Shown here: in pieces, positions 27,166 through 38,040 of the stretch
Position numbering within the stretch: position 1 is the stretch's first letter
Layout of the letters: every line of letters begins with the position of its first letter
Assembly (NCBI GenBank): GCA_015680685.1
Contig: MNCI01005296.1
Coordinates: 129,232 to 193,231 of the forward strand
DNA from: Gnetum montanum
Lineage: Eukaryota; Streptophyta; Gnetopsida; Gnetales; Gnetaceae
Length of the DNA: 64,000 nt
Reading direction: 5' to 3'
Program-made: the position numbers and the translations under genes
Notes under the pieces: generated by a model
What the model was told of the DNA's origin: nothing
Database searches by the model: none
The model's input: the letters and a program-made list of their open reading frames with translations, nothing else

Positions 27166-28023
27166 TGATGAGTCATGTTTTGGTAGGGCTCCAATATCGA
27201 AGCTACATTATCGAGTATCCAATATTGGGGCACAACCTCCAATGTTGGGGATCTGATATCACCCCTTCCATGCTAGCCTATAAAACAACACTTGGATGCA
27301 CAGTTTGGATATAGATTTCAGAAATAGACATAGAGAAGTTTTGTTAGTTTGTTTCCACTGCATGCCCATAGTGTGATGTTAAGTGATTGTACGACATCCT
27401 TATTCGAGTTTGACGTACTTGGACATGTTACATGTTTGGCAATAAAGAATACGATTACTTCCATCATTGTAGCGCTCACTTAGCTTTATTATTGTTAATT
27501 ATTTAAATGCTTACTGTTTTCCTTAGTTAATGTTTATCATTTATTGCTCTTTATTGTTTTTTTCATTAAGCAAAATGAGTATGACTAATCGAAAGTGCTT
27601 AAGTGTAATTACTCGGTAACCAAGTATGTTGTCATTTGGTACACCCAATAACGGTACACTTGGTAATCCCAGCAGTAATTGCATGAAGTCCAAGGCATGT
27701 ACAAAATGTTAGGAATGAGTACTCATCGCACGTAGGCTAGTTTAGACTTTACTTTTCATTATTAATTAGATTAAATAATTAATTTCTCTATTATCGTTAG
27801 GAGTAGCATAAGGCCACAACAACATCAATTATTATATGCCTCACTTTGGACTAAACCATACATGACAAAGCTACCACTAGTCCAAGTGGGAAGACAACAA
27901 ACTGTGATCAAGACATAATGAACTAAATGCCACAACTAGTCACATCCATGAAATTCGACCAGATCATGCGTGAATGCTTGTAATTCGTATGGTTGGGCAT
28001 AAGGGGGTAACCGCTGCTCATCA
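27166..28023 (+). mobile_element. Solo LTR (858 bp) with 5-bp target duplication
   Basis: The segment starts TGATGAGTCATG and ends GCTGCTCATCA, matching LTRs of elements A-D in layout: a TATA box (CTATAAAAC near 27280), GTGATTGTACGACATCC, a conserved AATAAAG polyadenylation context and the CGTATGGTTG end block. No primer binding site follows, so it stands alone. Flanks are ACGTC (27161-27165) and ATGTC (28024-28028), a 4/5 match whose one difference is a CpG-to-TpG change. This fits a solo LTR left by LTR-LTR recombination. Confidence 0.8.
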
Positions 28024-29300
28024 ATGTCTTAGGGAGTTAACAAATCCCTTTGATGCCATACTCTTTTCCATCCTTTCTTGGTTCTTCCTTCTTCCTTTTA
28101 GGCTCAATGATCATGAATTTCATTAAAGTTATTAGGATGATAGGAATCACATTGTATCAATGACAACAACCCCGCACTCAAGGGTCTAGGATAAGTGGCC
28201 ACGATACTCATCTCTCGATTGGGAGATTGTGAGTTCAATTCTTACATGTGCTTCCAAGTATGGCAATAGTGGAGTAGCTTTGTGGGTAGGGGTTATGTTA
28301 CCAAATATGAGTTTTCTTGCCTTAAAAAGGTTCCCTCATTAATTAGAGGTGAAGGGGTAAATGAATGTATTGCTTCTAGTAAATAGCATGGAATGAATTG
28401 TTGCAACTTCATGATGTAAGCTTGCAAAACCATACATATCTTGTTAAAATAATAAAAGAAAAATACAATTAAAGTGACAATATTAAGATAATAAAAAATG
28501 AAAAAGACTTTAAAACATAAAAATGATCAAGAAAATAAAAATGTTAAGAAATAAAAAACATTTAAAAAAGTTGAAAAACTTAAGAAATGAGAAAATATAA
28601 AAAATACAAGTAATAAAAAAAGTTCTAAAGAAAAACTAAAAAGCTACAGGTCAGAATTCCTTCAATTAATCTCATATCCTCCACAACTAAGGTTATGGAT
28701 GAAGGTTCAAAAAATGAATTGTGTAGAAACTAAAGAGCTATTGTAAGGGTTTCATGCATATTTTAGGGGGTAGGAAGTGGGGTGTTGGAACCCCAAAATA
28801 ATTATAATATAGGTACACCCCAAGATATATAGTCTAATTAAACTTTATAGGGGGGTGTTGGAACCACAAAATAATTATAAAACATGTATACCCCAAGATA
28901 TATAACTTAGCATTGCCCATCAAAATCAAACCCATGAATTGGAGCTTTCAAATCAAGAGTTTTACCACTAGGCTAACACCTCATTATTTCCATGCATTTT
29001 TTTTTCAATGTGTAAGGTGTATTGGAACCTAAAATAATTGTAATATATATAGACCCTAAGATATATAATCAAATTAGAACTTTATAACTCAACAATGCCT
29101 ACCATAATCAAACTCATGACTTGAGCTTTCAAATCAAGAGTCTTTTCCATATAGATTTTAGACATCTAGCATAATTTTTTAAGTAGCAATTGGGTGTCTT
29201 CTTATTTAGTGGCTATTAGATATATTCTTTTCTACACACATTTTGCTTCTTCATAATTGTTGCATATTAGATTAGTGGTAGTTCTTACATTCCAAACTTT
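28024..29300. other. Intergenic, with SINE-like repeats
   Basis: No gene is supported. A tRNA-like segment lies near 28185-28250, with a B-box-like stem-loop GTGAGTTCAATTCTTAC. Very A-rich sequence occupies 28440-28640. Minus-strand copies of the abundant SINE-like family lie at about 28780-28986 and 29018-29150. Confidence 0.5.
28780..29150 (-). repeat. Abundant tRNA-derived SINE-like family, copies 1-3
   Basis: Read on the minus strand, a full copy (28851-28986) starts at TAATGAGGTGTTAGCCTAGT, where TAGCCTAGTGG fits the Pol III A-box. About 35 bases later it has a degenerate B-box (GGGTTTGATTTTG), then GGGCAATGCTAAG, a TATATCTTGGGG block, ATTATTTTG and GGTTCCAACACCC. A tail-only copy lies at 28780-28850 and another copy at 29018-29150. 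Related copies occur near 30340-30578, 38158-38570, 44920-45020 and 51950-52040. Confidence 0.6.
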
Positions 29301-29702
29301 CTACATATAGCTACACCATGTTTCATCATAGGTAATGCATGGAACTTTCTTCTTCTCAGCCATACCTTTTTCATTCTCTTTACCAATATCCAAGGAGAGA
29401 TCTCCAATGTCTAATTGAGCATCAATTGTACTAAGCCATACCTTTCTTATAATAATAATAGGAAAGTCATTCTTATTGCCCCTAGCATGAATCACAAGAA
29501 AGTCTACAAGGTTTATGGTGGTCATAACATCATCTATTTGTCCCAAAGATATTGTGACTAATTGATCTACCAATTCTAGCCTAAGATTAGATTTCTTTAA
29601 TAGTGGTGGGTTCCAAGCTTTATACATTTCTTTTAAAATGAGGTTCATTCTTGAAATTGAGTCTAATAAAGCTTTGCTTGGCAAATGTCCTGTAGTATGC
29701 AA
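29301..29702 (-). pseudogene. Retropepsin-like (gag-protease) fragment of a Ty3/gypsy element
   Basis: A minus-strand reading frame of 133 codons resembles the aspartic protease domain of Ty3/gypsy polyproteins. It has ALLDSISRMNL where the catalytic ALLD-S/T-G-A-S-x-NL motif is expected, then LELVDQLVTISLGQIDDV, DFLVI and IIIIRKVWLSTIDA (usually ILGRPFL). The catalytic Gly is replaced by Ile and the flap/ILGR region is altered, so it should be inactive. A related copy lies at 33702-34160. No RT or integrase is next to it. Confidence 0.65.
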
Positions 29703-30742
29703 CTAAACAATTGGGCTTCTAGGGTTTGTCCTTTTTGGTGGAAGGGATCTAACTATAATGCAATCTGTGACTACATGGGTAAGCATGACTATTCTAGTAG
29801 TAGGATCAACTATTCCTTGACTTGTTGGTTGTTGTTGATGAACATGAGGAGGCACATTGTTTGCATTATGTGCTACTAGTTGTTGAACTCTAATGAATTA
29901 CATAGATAAGTGAATCAACTAGAAACTAACACAAACTTAGGTTTCATCCTAAAGAAAGGATATTTTCTAAGTTTGCACTTAGAACTAGGAGCTGCATTAT
30001 TCACTTGCATATGAACTACATAAGTAGCATTTCTTTATTATAGATGTGATGGTAGCTCTACTTGCATCTAGAATAGAGATACCAAGGGTGAGAATTTTTG
30101 AGGCAAATGAGGAACATAAGATGGAGACAAAGAAGTAGGTGCAAGATGTAGAATTTTGTATGTGTGCGTGCATGCACATGCATGCATGTCAAATCAAAAC
30201 ATTTTGACTATGAGTACACTTCAAAGACATATAGCTAACATGATAATTTAGAATAATATGAAATTGAAACTAAATATTTTTACTAACATCCACTAAGACC
30301 TGTTGGATCTATTGAGCCAAATTCAGAGTTTCTTTTTTTTTAATGAAATTTTTTTAAAGTTATAACTCATTGATGCCTAGTGGAATCAAACTTGTGACAT
30401 AGGGTTACCAAGCTAAGACTCTTACATCTAAGCTAATACATTATTGTGAGGGGGTGTTGCAATAAGTAATTGTAATATAGGTACACCCTAAGATATATAG
30501 TCTAGTCAAAAATTTTTAACTTAGCATTGCCCACTAGAATCAAACCCATAACTTAGAGCTTTCAAATCAGCACCTCATTGTGACTTCAAATGAACATAAT
30601 TGAAAAGGATACAATATAGAGATATACATATAGAAAGAGGGCTAGATGGTTTCAAAGCCCAAAAAAATTTGATTATAAGTACAACCAAGAAATATAGCTC
30701 TACATATGTAAGGTTGTATGTGTGTATGTAAGGTTTTGTGTG
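29703..30742. other. Repeat relics, no gene
   Basis: Minus-strand SINE-like copies lie at about 30340-30450 and 30452-30578. A CATGCA-rich repeat lies near 30165-30187. Small ORFs on both strands have no domain. Confidence 0.5.
30340..30578 (-). repeat. Abundant SINE-like family, two adjacent copies
   Basis: Both read on the minus strand. Their shared parts are GTTATAACTCATTGATGCC and AATCAAACTTGTGAC (first copy), and AGTAATTGTAATATAGGTAC, CCTAAGATATATAGTC and AATCAAACCCATAAC (second copy), as seen on the + strand. They lie head to tail, separated by GAGGGGGTGTTG. Confidence 0.55.
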
Positions 30743-31528
30743 TGATGAGTGGCAAGGTACCCCTACACTCAACCATACGAATATGAACGTAACACGCGCG
30801 ATCCGGTTGAACTCCGCAGACTAAGTGCCTACACTCCTCATGGAACACTTAAGGTTAATTATTTGTTGTCTTCCCAGACCTACTTGTATTTGTCACGGTG
30901 TATGGTTAAGTAAGTCCGAGGTATATGATTTTTATGTCTTTTCGGTTTTTATCTCCTATGCTGATAAGATGAAGGGTTGAAGAGATTAATTAACTAACTC
31001 TAACTAACTAACTAAGTCTTAATTAACCTAGCGTTAGCATATGTTCCCACTTACCGTTCACACCCTGAACCGATGCAACCTTGGTTACCAAACGCTAATC
31101 GTTGCTGGGATCAGCAAGCGTAACGCACGTGCTCGAAGCGATCGTACTGAGGCACTTAACTAGGAGAGAAGGGTTGAGAGAGATTTAATTACTAGGAAAG
31201 CATTAAATGATAAAAAATAAATAAAAGTCCTAATTAGCCTATTCCATGCACTGCAAGGTTTATCCAAGAAGTTTGTCTTTATTGCTATACACAAACTTGT
31301 GTTCAGGTACAATGTTTGCTCGAATAAAGATCCGTTTACTTTGGATCTCCTACTGTAGGCACATGGAAAATATTCTATCTTTGGAGAGGTATACCAGAGT
31401 TTTCCTACGGTCTAAGCCTAGAATGGAAAACAAGGGAGAGCTACCTCTTATTTATAGACTTTATGATGCACCGTGATATCATGGGGGATAACGCGATAAC
31501 GCGGCCCATGCAATATCGCGTCCCATCA
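30743..31528 (-). repeat. 3' LTR of element E
   Basis: It begins TGATGAGTGGCAAGGTACCC on the + strand and ends GCGTCCCATCA. In minus orientation it starts TGATGGGACGCGATATTGC, carries GATAACGCG/ATATCGCG motifs in U3, then a TATA box (complement CTTATTTATAGA near 31446). It contains AACTAACT tetranucleotide repeats near 30990-31015. Length is 786 bp. Confidence 0.85.
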
Positions 31529-33701
31529 TACCCCCATGACTGAATAAAAACTTGTCCTTGAGTTCCTTACAAAATATTGGGACGGTATGGGATTATTGAC
31601 TCAAATGGAAATAATGGGATGACTTGTGAACAAATCATCATTACAAGACAAGACACAACTGGTGTTCATAACAACAAGAGTAAACACCTTATTACATTGA
31701 CATCAGGCCTCATTTGGCAGCTGAGAAAGAGAGAGAGCTAAAGAAGTGTTGCTGCTACCAACACCAAGATTGTGCCTTTCATTGTCCATTCGTAAGCGCG
31801 TCATCGATCTTGCTCCTTGCATAGCTGCTTCCAGCACCGCTCCATTCCAAGTATTCCTTCTAGATCCAATCGGTTGTTATATGATCACCATCTGCACACA
31901 CAACACAATCTTTGTATTAGCGAGGGTAAATGAATTTCAATGTAGTTGATACCTTACTTTGGTGTGGCTAGGTTGTGGTATGGCTAATTGTGGATCTGGA
32001 GATATAATATTGGTGACTACCGAAGGTGTAGGGGTTAGGAGAAAATCAAAAAAATTGGGCCTTGTACCCCCATCACTAATCGTGAACCTCTGGTAGTGAT
32101 AAAATGGAGAAAGAAAAAGAACAAGAAAGATAGAGAAAAAGAGACAACGATAACATCGATGAAATGGATGTCAAGATGGAAATGAACAAAATAAATTAGA
32201 TTGCAAAAATGTTAGGGGAAAGAATTTAATTGGTGCATCACATAGGTATGTTAGTGGGTCCTCCCCAAAGTAGGCTCATGCCCTTAATGCCCTGACAAAC
32301 CCACATTCAAAAAGTCCGTAGGCTCTGGGAATGTCATTTGGAACAAGAGTTAAAGTCTTAACCGCAAGAATTTACCAAAAAGAAAAACAATGCATCAACC
32401 AAAATATACACACTTATGATACAACCAACAGTGAGGTGAATAATGGAGAGAAGGGTGGAGAGAAGAGAATGAAATGGAATCCCAAGAACAAGGTGGTGTA
32501 CAACACCTTGTGTGTTGCATGATTAATGTGACTCGGAAAATCTCATTCCAACTCCGGCCTCAAACAAACCACTTCTAGTGACTTCGCATTAATGCATTTG
32601 GTCAATCCATCCTCTTGAAGTAACAAGGATGCCTTCACCCGAGAGCCACCACCATTCCGATGAAACAAGGATAGAATGGGAAGTTAGAGAGAACATTTTA
32701 TTTTGAGTTCCATAACCAGTGCTTGTAGCCCAACGGATTATTTTGTCTAAGGGGTGTGCTTTGAATTCTCACTTTCTGTTTTTTTTTTTTTTTCATTTTA
32801 TGTGTTTATATGTGAGAACCACGACATGCAAAGACTTTGTTATTTTTATTTGCTTAGCTTCCCGATAATTGGGTAACTTCCAAATGGTAAGAAAACTCAA
32901 GAAGAAAACATCCAAGCACCCAAGAGAATGGCCAACACAAATGCATCAAGTTCCCTTGAAGTCACACCCTTTTCAATCCTTGAGTCCTTCTTTGGTTTGA
33001 GAAATGCCCAGTCACCGATTCGTTAGAGTTCTTATTATTGAAAGGATTGTACATTTCTAAGCCGAGAGAGACCATAGAAATTAGTGGATGTATGGATGAA
33101 GTGAACTCATTGCCTGCTATATCAAAAGAAACATACCTAAGTATCAACATCATAACTTAAAGGTAAAAACCAAACATTAGCAATCACTATAAAAGCAGTT
33201 CATACCATCATGAAGAACACTTATTGAATGACAAGCTTACAAGGTGGGTGACACACACACACACACACACACACAATGAAAAGGGTATAAACGATGTTGT
33301 AAAACAAAAATAAGAAAAGTTAAAGAAATTTGTAAAACAAAAATGTGTAAAACAAAAATATGTAAAACAAAAATGTGTAAAACAAAAACTTAAAAAGAAC
33401 TGAGAGCCCCAAATGATTAGCATAGGTGGCCATCTCCCCCATGACTGAATGGAAAGGGAGAGATCCAAAATAATGAGCGCCTGTTGCAATTTCTTAGAAG
33501 TGTCCAACTTCTCCCAACTGATGTTCTGAGATTAAGGGGTGGAAGTTGGCGACACTCATATTCTAATGTATCTATGCCTTCGTTGTTGGCGTGAGTTGTT
33601 TCCCCAGTTTGTTCCATGCATATTTGTCGGTTGCTCTTTCGAGTAGCTGTCAACCATGGGGTGTCTACTACTTGTTGTGTGATTTCTAAATACAAGCATC
33701 T
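31529..33701 (-). other. Element E, region between protease and 3' LTR
   Basis: No pol domain is present. Blocks shared with elements A and B include GTGGGTCCTCCCCAAAG near 32256 and AAGTCACACCC near 32960. It also holds a (CA)n microsatellite at about 33249-33274 and a 16-bp tandem array (AAAACAAAAATGTGTA type) at about 33300-33390. Small ORFs here are not convincing. Confidence 0.55.
33300..33390. repeat. 16-bp tandem repeat array
   Basis: The unit GTAAAACAAAAATGTG (with an ATATG variant) is repeated about four times, next to an upstream (CA)n microsatellite. It lies within element E. Confidence 0.7.
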
Positions 33702-34160
33702 TTATCTTACAGTTTCAAGGGCACACTTGTTGCATGGAGGAGATGTTGTGCATGCCTCCATGTCATCACCCGATGAGTCATTGTATGTGATGCACGGAAC
33801 TTTTCTCTTATCAATATTTCCATAAATGTTTACCTTAGAGATTTCCAAGGAAAGATCATGAATTCCTAGGCATGCATCTACTGTACTCATCCATGTCCTT
33901 CCCATTATAATTGGGAAGTTCTCTTCGTTGTTGTTGACTTCAATCACCAGGAAATCAGCTGGGTAAGACCAACCACACATAGTGGTAATGATGTCCTCCA
34001 CCATTCCCAAGGGAATGGTGATGGATTAGTCTGCCAGCTCTAGTTGAATGTTGCTCTTCTTAAGCTGGGGCAGGTTCCATGCTTGATACATTTCTCATGA
34101 AATTAAGTTGACTCCGGAACCTGATTCAAGAAGAGCCTTATGTGGTTCATTTTCAATGAC
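33702..34160 (-). pseudogene. Broken retropepsin domain of element E
   Basis: Read on the minus strand, the domain has KALLESGSGVNLIS followed by a stop, then EMYQAWNLPQL, MVEDIITTMCGW, ADFLVIEV and IIMGRTWMSTVDA. The order matches the Ty3/gypsy gag-protease. The catalytic Asp is replaced by Glu (ESG for DSG) and a stop follows within ten residues, so it is inactive. The proline-rich gag tail precedes it at about 34160-34860. Confidence 0.7.
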
Positions 34161-35173
34161 TTGGAGGTAGATTAAGGGACTTCCAGGGTTAGATAGTTTC
34201 CTGGGAAGGTGGCCTACCTTGATCCAATCGGTTATGGTATGTGTTAACATAACTGTATGCGTTAAGCTCTGTTATTGGACGGAAGGAAGCTCCGAAGCCC
34301 TATGTGTTGGAGGAGTGATCACAGACTCAACCACTTGTTGTTGTGAGAGCTTGTCTAGGCTTTTGATTCTAAAGAAAGGTCTTCTCTTTTTACGGTTGTT
34401 AGAACCAGCAGCGGGTTGGATGTTTACGGCTCTCGTAGCATTGCGTTGCTACGGTTGAGTAGGGAGTTCCCCTTGCATTATTGAAGCAGGAGGTATGGGA
34501 ACTACCGGTGGAAGAGGTGCGGATGGAGTAGGAGGATGGTATGGATATGGAGCGTCTCTCGGAGGAGAAGGAGACCTTTTGAAGTACTTTTGAACTTGGT
34601 AATGATGTTGGGGAGTTGTGTGACCCATGGAGTCACTTGGAGAAATCGGCTACTGCACGTAGTAACCATATGGATTGGGCTGCCGGTAAGGGTATTGATG
34701 TTTCGACAGTGGCATCCCCCATGACTATGGGTATTGCCACTACTGATGTTGTCCGATGGGTTGTGGTGGAGTTCCACTTGGATAGTACGTCAACGATTGG
34801 TGGAACTGTCTTGGGTTACCTTGGGGATAAGGTAACCTCTAGGGTGTCTACTGTTTATTAAGTCTCGTGTTGAGTGCATACACCCCAGACTCTTGTAGAT
34901 GTGAGATGATTGGATAACATCCCTTAAGATAGTCATAGTGGTAGATCTCACATCCACTGTCATCGTCTGTGTCCGAATCTACAACCTCATCGTCTGTGTC
35001 CTTATCACTACTTCATTCCTCCTTAGACTCTTCTACAATTTTTAGGACAGTTTCAATTTTACTGTCTAAGGAGCTCCATATTTCTTCTACCTTATCCGCT
35101 ACTTCTATTTTTAGCTTTTGAAGTGGCAAGGTTTTTCTGTTCACCAACTCTTCGAGTGGTGACTCATCCTCTT
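34161..35173 (-). pseudogene. Gag C-terminal region of element E
   Basis: In minus orientation this reads as a proline- and serine-rich segment (PSPPRDAPYPYHPPTPSAPL type) followed by a basic patch (KKRRPFFRIK). The layout is like the gag tail of element A, where a basic CPFFKHDRRKR patch is seen. Scattered stops are present. The + strand ORFs at 34219-34861 are antisense shadows. The 35173 end is the edge of the sequence gap. Confidence 0.5.
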
Positions 35174-35420
35174 NNNNNNNNNNNNNNNNNNNNNNNNNNN
35201 NNNNNNNNNNNNNNNNNNNNNNNNNNNNNNNNNNNNNNNNNNNNNNNNNNNNNNNNNNNNNNNNNNNNNNNNNNNNNNNNNNNNNNNNNNNNNNNNNNNN
35301 NNNNNNNNNNNNNNNNNNNNNNNNNNNNNNNNNNNNNNNNNNNNNNNNNNNNNNNNNNNNNNNNNNNNNNNNNNNNNNNNNNNNNNNNNNNNNNNNNNNN
35401 NNNNNNNNNNNNNNNNNNNN
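35174..35420. other. Assembly gap (247 Ns)
   Basis: A run of N. Reading frames drawn through it are meaningless. Confidence 0.99.
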
Positions 35421-35869
35421 TTTCTTGTATTATCCCTAGGTGAAATGCTCTTGTGAGAAGAAGAAGAAGACATGATGTCTTATCGGTGTGCTATTTAACC
35501 GTTATAAAAATTTCGTTTAATTAACCTTAAGGTTCGTTTAAGCTCCCAACGATGTGAGTAATATCTTATGTTTTACTTAGCACACAAACACTTCGTTCCT
35601 GGCAACGGCACCAATGATGAGTGGCGAGGTACCCCTACACTCAACCATACGAATACGAGCGTAACACGCGCGATCTGGTTGAACTCCACAGACTAAGTGC
35701 CTACACACCTCATGGAACACTTAAGGTTAATTATTTGTTGTCTTCCCAGACTTACTTGTATTTGTCACGATGTATGGTTAAGTAAGTCCAAGGTATATGA
35801 TTTTTATGTCTTTTCGATTTTTGTCTCCTATGCTGATAAGATGAAGGGTTGAAGAGATTAATTAACTAA
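35421..35869 (-). repeat. 5' end of element E, copy 1 (gag start, PBS, partial LTR)
   Basis: On the minus strand there is a partial LTR (35615-35869) ending CGCCACTCATCA and a PBS TTGGTGCCGTTGCC (complement at 35601-35614), close to the 3' end of plant tRNA-Asp. Then comes a gag start at 35473 (MSSSSSHKSISPRDNTR) running into the gap. The LTR is cut at a single N (35870). Confidence 0.8.
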
Positions 35870-35870
35870 N

Positions 35871-36505
35871 ATACCTTCCCTTCTATGGCTTCAGCCTCGA
35901 TCGTGGTGACGATCTGAGTGCCCTTCCTTGTCATTTGTTGTTGTTCCCTCAGTGAACAGCTGGTGTTCACGGGGATTAGAACCAGGGTTGTGTATTGTGG
36001 AGCGTAGGTTCTGATACCCCACCTCCTCACTATTGTTAGGAGAGGGAACATCTTTCGATAGTGAACCAGTTATAAGTGGTTCACCATCTCCAGTTTTACT
36101 TAGGACATGCGGGACCTCTTTGCCCTTCAACAATGTATATTGGCTCTCTTGCCTTGAGTCCCTCATACGTTGTAAGGCTGTGGGATGGTAATCCCTCATG
36201 TCAAAATCTTTCGCAATGTATTTAGCATAGAGCTAAGTCATGCCGATCTATGCCAAAGCACGGAGGAGCATGTTGGGGACTGCATGATCCGAAGGTAACA
36301 CTATGTTACCTTGCAAGTCTCTCCAGTGCATCTATTCATCTTGATGGAGGATAAAAGTAAAATTAGGTATATACTCATTGGGATGAGTATATGTCACCCT
36401 ATATTCTTGAGGAACCAGTTGATTTAGGTTATGTGTTTTTGATTATCGACTGTTTCTTGTATTATCCCTAGGTGAAATGCTCTTGTGAGAAGAAGAAGAA
36501 GACAT
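35871..36505 (-). pseudogene. Gag N-terminal part of element E, copy 2
   Basis: From ATG at 36505 (minus) the frame starts like copy 1 (MSSSSSHKSISPRDNTR). It then continues with stops through MRDYHPTALQRMRD and LLKGKEVPHVLSK to the N at 35870. It shows no clear retrotransposon gag core. The start is defined by its homology to copy 1 and its distance from the PBS. Confidence 0.55.
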
Positions 36506-36646
36506 GATGTCTTATCGGTGTGCTATTTAACCGTTATAAAAATTTCGTTTAATTAACCTTAAGGTTCGTTTAAGCTCCCAACGATGTGAGTAATATCTTA
36601 TGTTTTACTTAGCATACAAACACTTCGTCCCTGGCAACAACACCAA

Positions 36647-36946
36647 TGATGAGTGGCGAGGTACCCCTACACTCAACCATATGAATACAAGCGTAACACG
36701 CGCAATCTGGTTGAACTCCGCAGACTAAGTGCCTACACACCTCATGGAACACTTAAGGTTAATTATTTGTTGTCTTCCCAGACTTACTTGTATTTGTCAC
36801 GATGTATGGTTAAGTAAGTCCGAGGTATATGATTTTTATGTCTTTTCGATTTTTATCTCCTATGCTGATAAGATGAAGGGTTGAAGAGATTAATTAACTA
36901 ACTCTAACTAACTAACTAAGTCTTAATTAACCTAGTGTCAGCATCC
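36647..36946 (-). repeat. 5' LTR fragment of element E, copy 2
   Basis: It begins TGATGAGTGGCGAGGTACCC and is near-identical to 35615-35869 and to 30743-31035. It is cut by a single N at 36947. The PBS complement (CTGGCAACAACACCAA) lies just before it. Confidence 0.8.
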
Positions 36947-36947
36947 N

Positions 36948-38038
36948 GTTACAATTCCTCATGTGTGATTCAAATTGATGACCTCTTACTAAACAAGACA
37001 ATAAGCTAACCACTTGAGGCACTTATCACTTGTTAAGATACATAGACATATAGCCAACATGATATTTTATAAAAACTAGATCAAAAGACCTACCACTAGG
37101 CTAACACTTCATTGTTATAATTTCTCATGTGTGACTCAAAACTAATAACCCCTTACTAAACAAGACAATAAGCTAACCACTTGAGGCGCCTATCACTTGT
37201 TAAGATACACAGACATATAGCCAACATGATATTTTATAAAAGCTAGTTTAGCTATATATATATGATGAGACACGATTTACACTAGGCAACGATATCGCGT
37301 ACGCGATATCACGTCTTCCCCTGCGATATCGCGTCGCGCCGCCATTTCTATAAATAAGAGGCGGCACTCCCTTCATTTCCCAATCCTGGCTAGTGTAGCG
37401 AAGCTCTGGCAGATTGATCACTCCAGAGTTAGAATTTTTCCCCATGTGCCCGCAGTAGGAGTCCTAGAGTGAACGGCTCTTTATTCGAGCAGCTTGTAAC
37501 CTGAACCCAAGTTGTGTACGGCAATAAAGATGAACTTGTTTGGATAAACCTTGCAGCACGTGGTTTCATTTATCGTTATTTCTTGCTTTCCTAGTGCGTT
37601 CAAGTACGACTTGATTACGAGCGTCTANAACATTGTCCACTTAAGATACATAGCCATATAGCCAACATGATATTTCATAAAAACTAGATCAAAAGTCCTA
37701 CCACTAGGCTAACACCTCATTGTTACAATTCCTCATGTGTGATTCAAATTGATGACCTCTTACTAAACAAGACAATAAGCTAACCACTTGAGGCACTTAT
37801 CACTTGTTAAGATACATAGACATATAGCCAACATGATATTTTATAAAAACTAGATCAAAAGACCTACCACTAGGCTAACACTTCATTGTTATAATTTCTC
37901 ATGTGTGACTCAAAACTGATAACCCCTTACTAAACAAGACAATAAGCTAACCACTTGAGGCACCTATCACTTGTTAAGATACATAGACATATAGCCAACA
38001 TGATATTTTATAAAAGCTAGTTTAGCTATATATATAGT
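36948..38038. repeat. 167-bp tandem repeat of tRNA-like units, duplicated around an LTR fragment
   Basis: The unit (for example 37722-37888) contains AACAAGACAATAAGCTAACC, ACTTGAGGC, CACTTGTTAAGATACAT and CCTACCACTAGGCTAACAC. On the minus strand it has TAGCCTAGTGG, a Pol III A-box. The block 36948-37262 is nearly identical to 37722-38038. The first copy is interrupted by the LTR fragment 37263-37627; the second is not. Confidence 0.75.
37263..37627 (+). mobile_element. LTR fragment (5' half), palindrome-rich U3
   Basis: It begins TGATGAGACACG and carries GATATCGCGTACGCGATATC (37291-37310), a perfect 20-bp palindrome, and another GCGATATCGCG at about 37323-37333. The TATA context is CTATAAATAAGAGGCGGC and the polyadenylation context is GCAATAAAG. 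It is close to the LTR of element D. It ends at a single N (37628). Confidence 0.8.
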
Positions 38039-38040
38039 AC

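Larger units (their letters stand above)
30743..36946 (-). mobile_element. LTR element E (Ty3/gypsy-like, minus strand, rearranged or misassembled at its 5' end)
   Basis: The 3' LTR (30743-31528) is followed by the complement of a purine tract (TACCCCCATGACTG). The interior runs to a PBS complement and 5' LTR start at 35615. The body contains a proline-rich gag tail and a broken protease (33702-34160), but no RT, RNase H or integrase. The 5' end is present twice: 35421-35869 and 36453-36901 are near-identical and both carry LTR end, PBS and gag start, separated by single Ns and a 247-N gap. The true 5' structure cannot be read from this assembly. Confidence 0.75.

Noticed and set aside
28185-28260. 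tRNA gene candidate
   Set aside because: A T-arm-like stem (GTGAGTTCAATTCTTAC) and an anticodon-like stem are present, but the acceptor stem and D-arm do not close; more likely a SINE head.
33249-33274. CRISPR-like or other regular array
   Set aside because: It is a simple (CA)n microsatellite; there are no spaced repeats with unique spacers anywhere in the window.
34219-34861. Several + strand ORFs inside element E
   Set aside because: Antisense to the gag tail and protease of the element.
35123-35473. Reading frames running through the N gap
   Set aside because: The middle is unknown bases; only the 17-residue gag start on the minus strand is meaningful.
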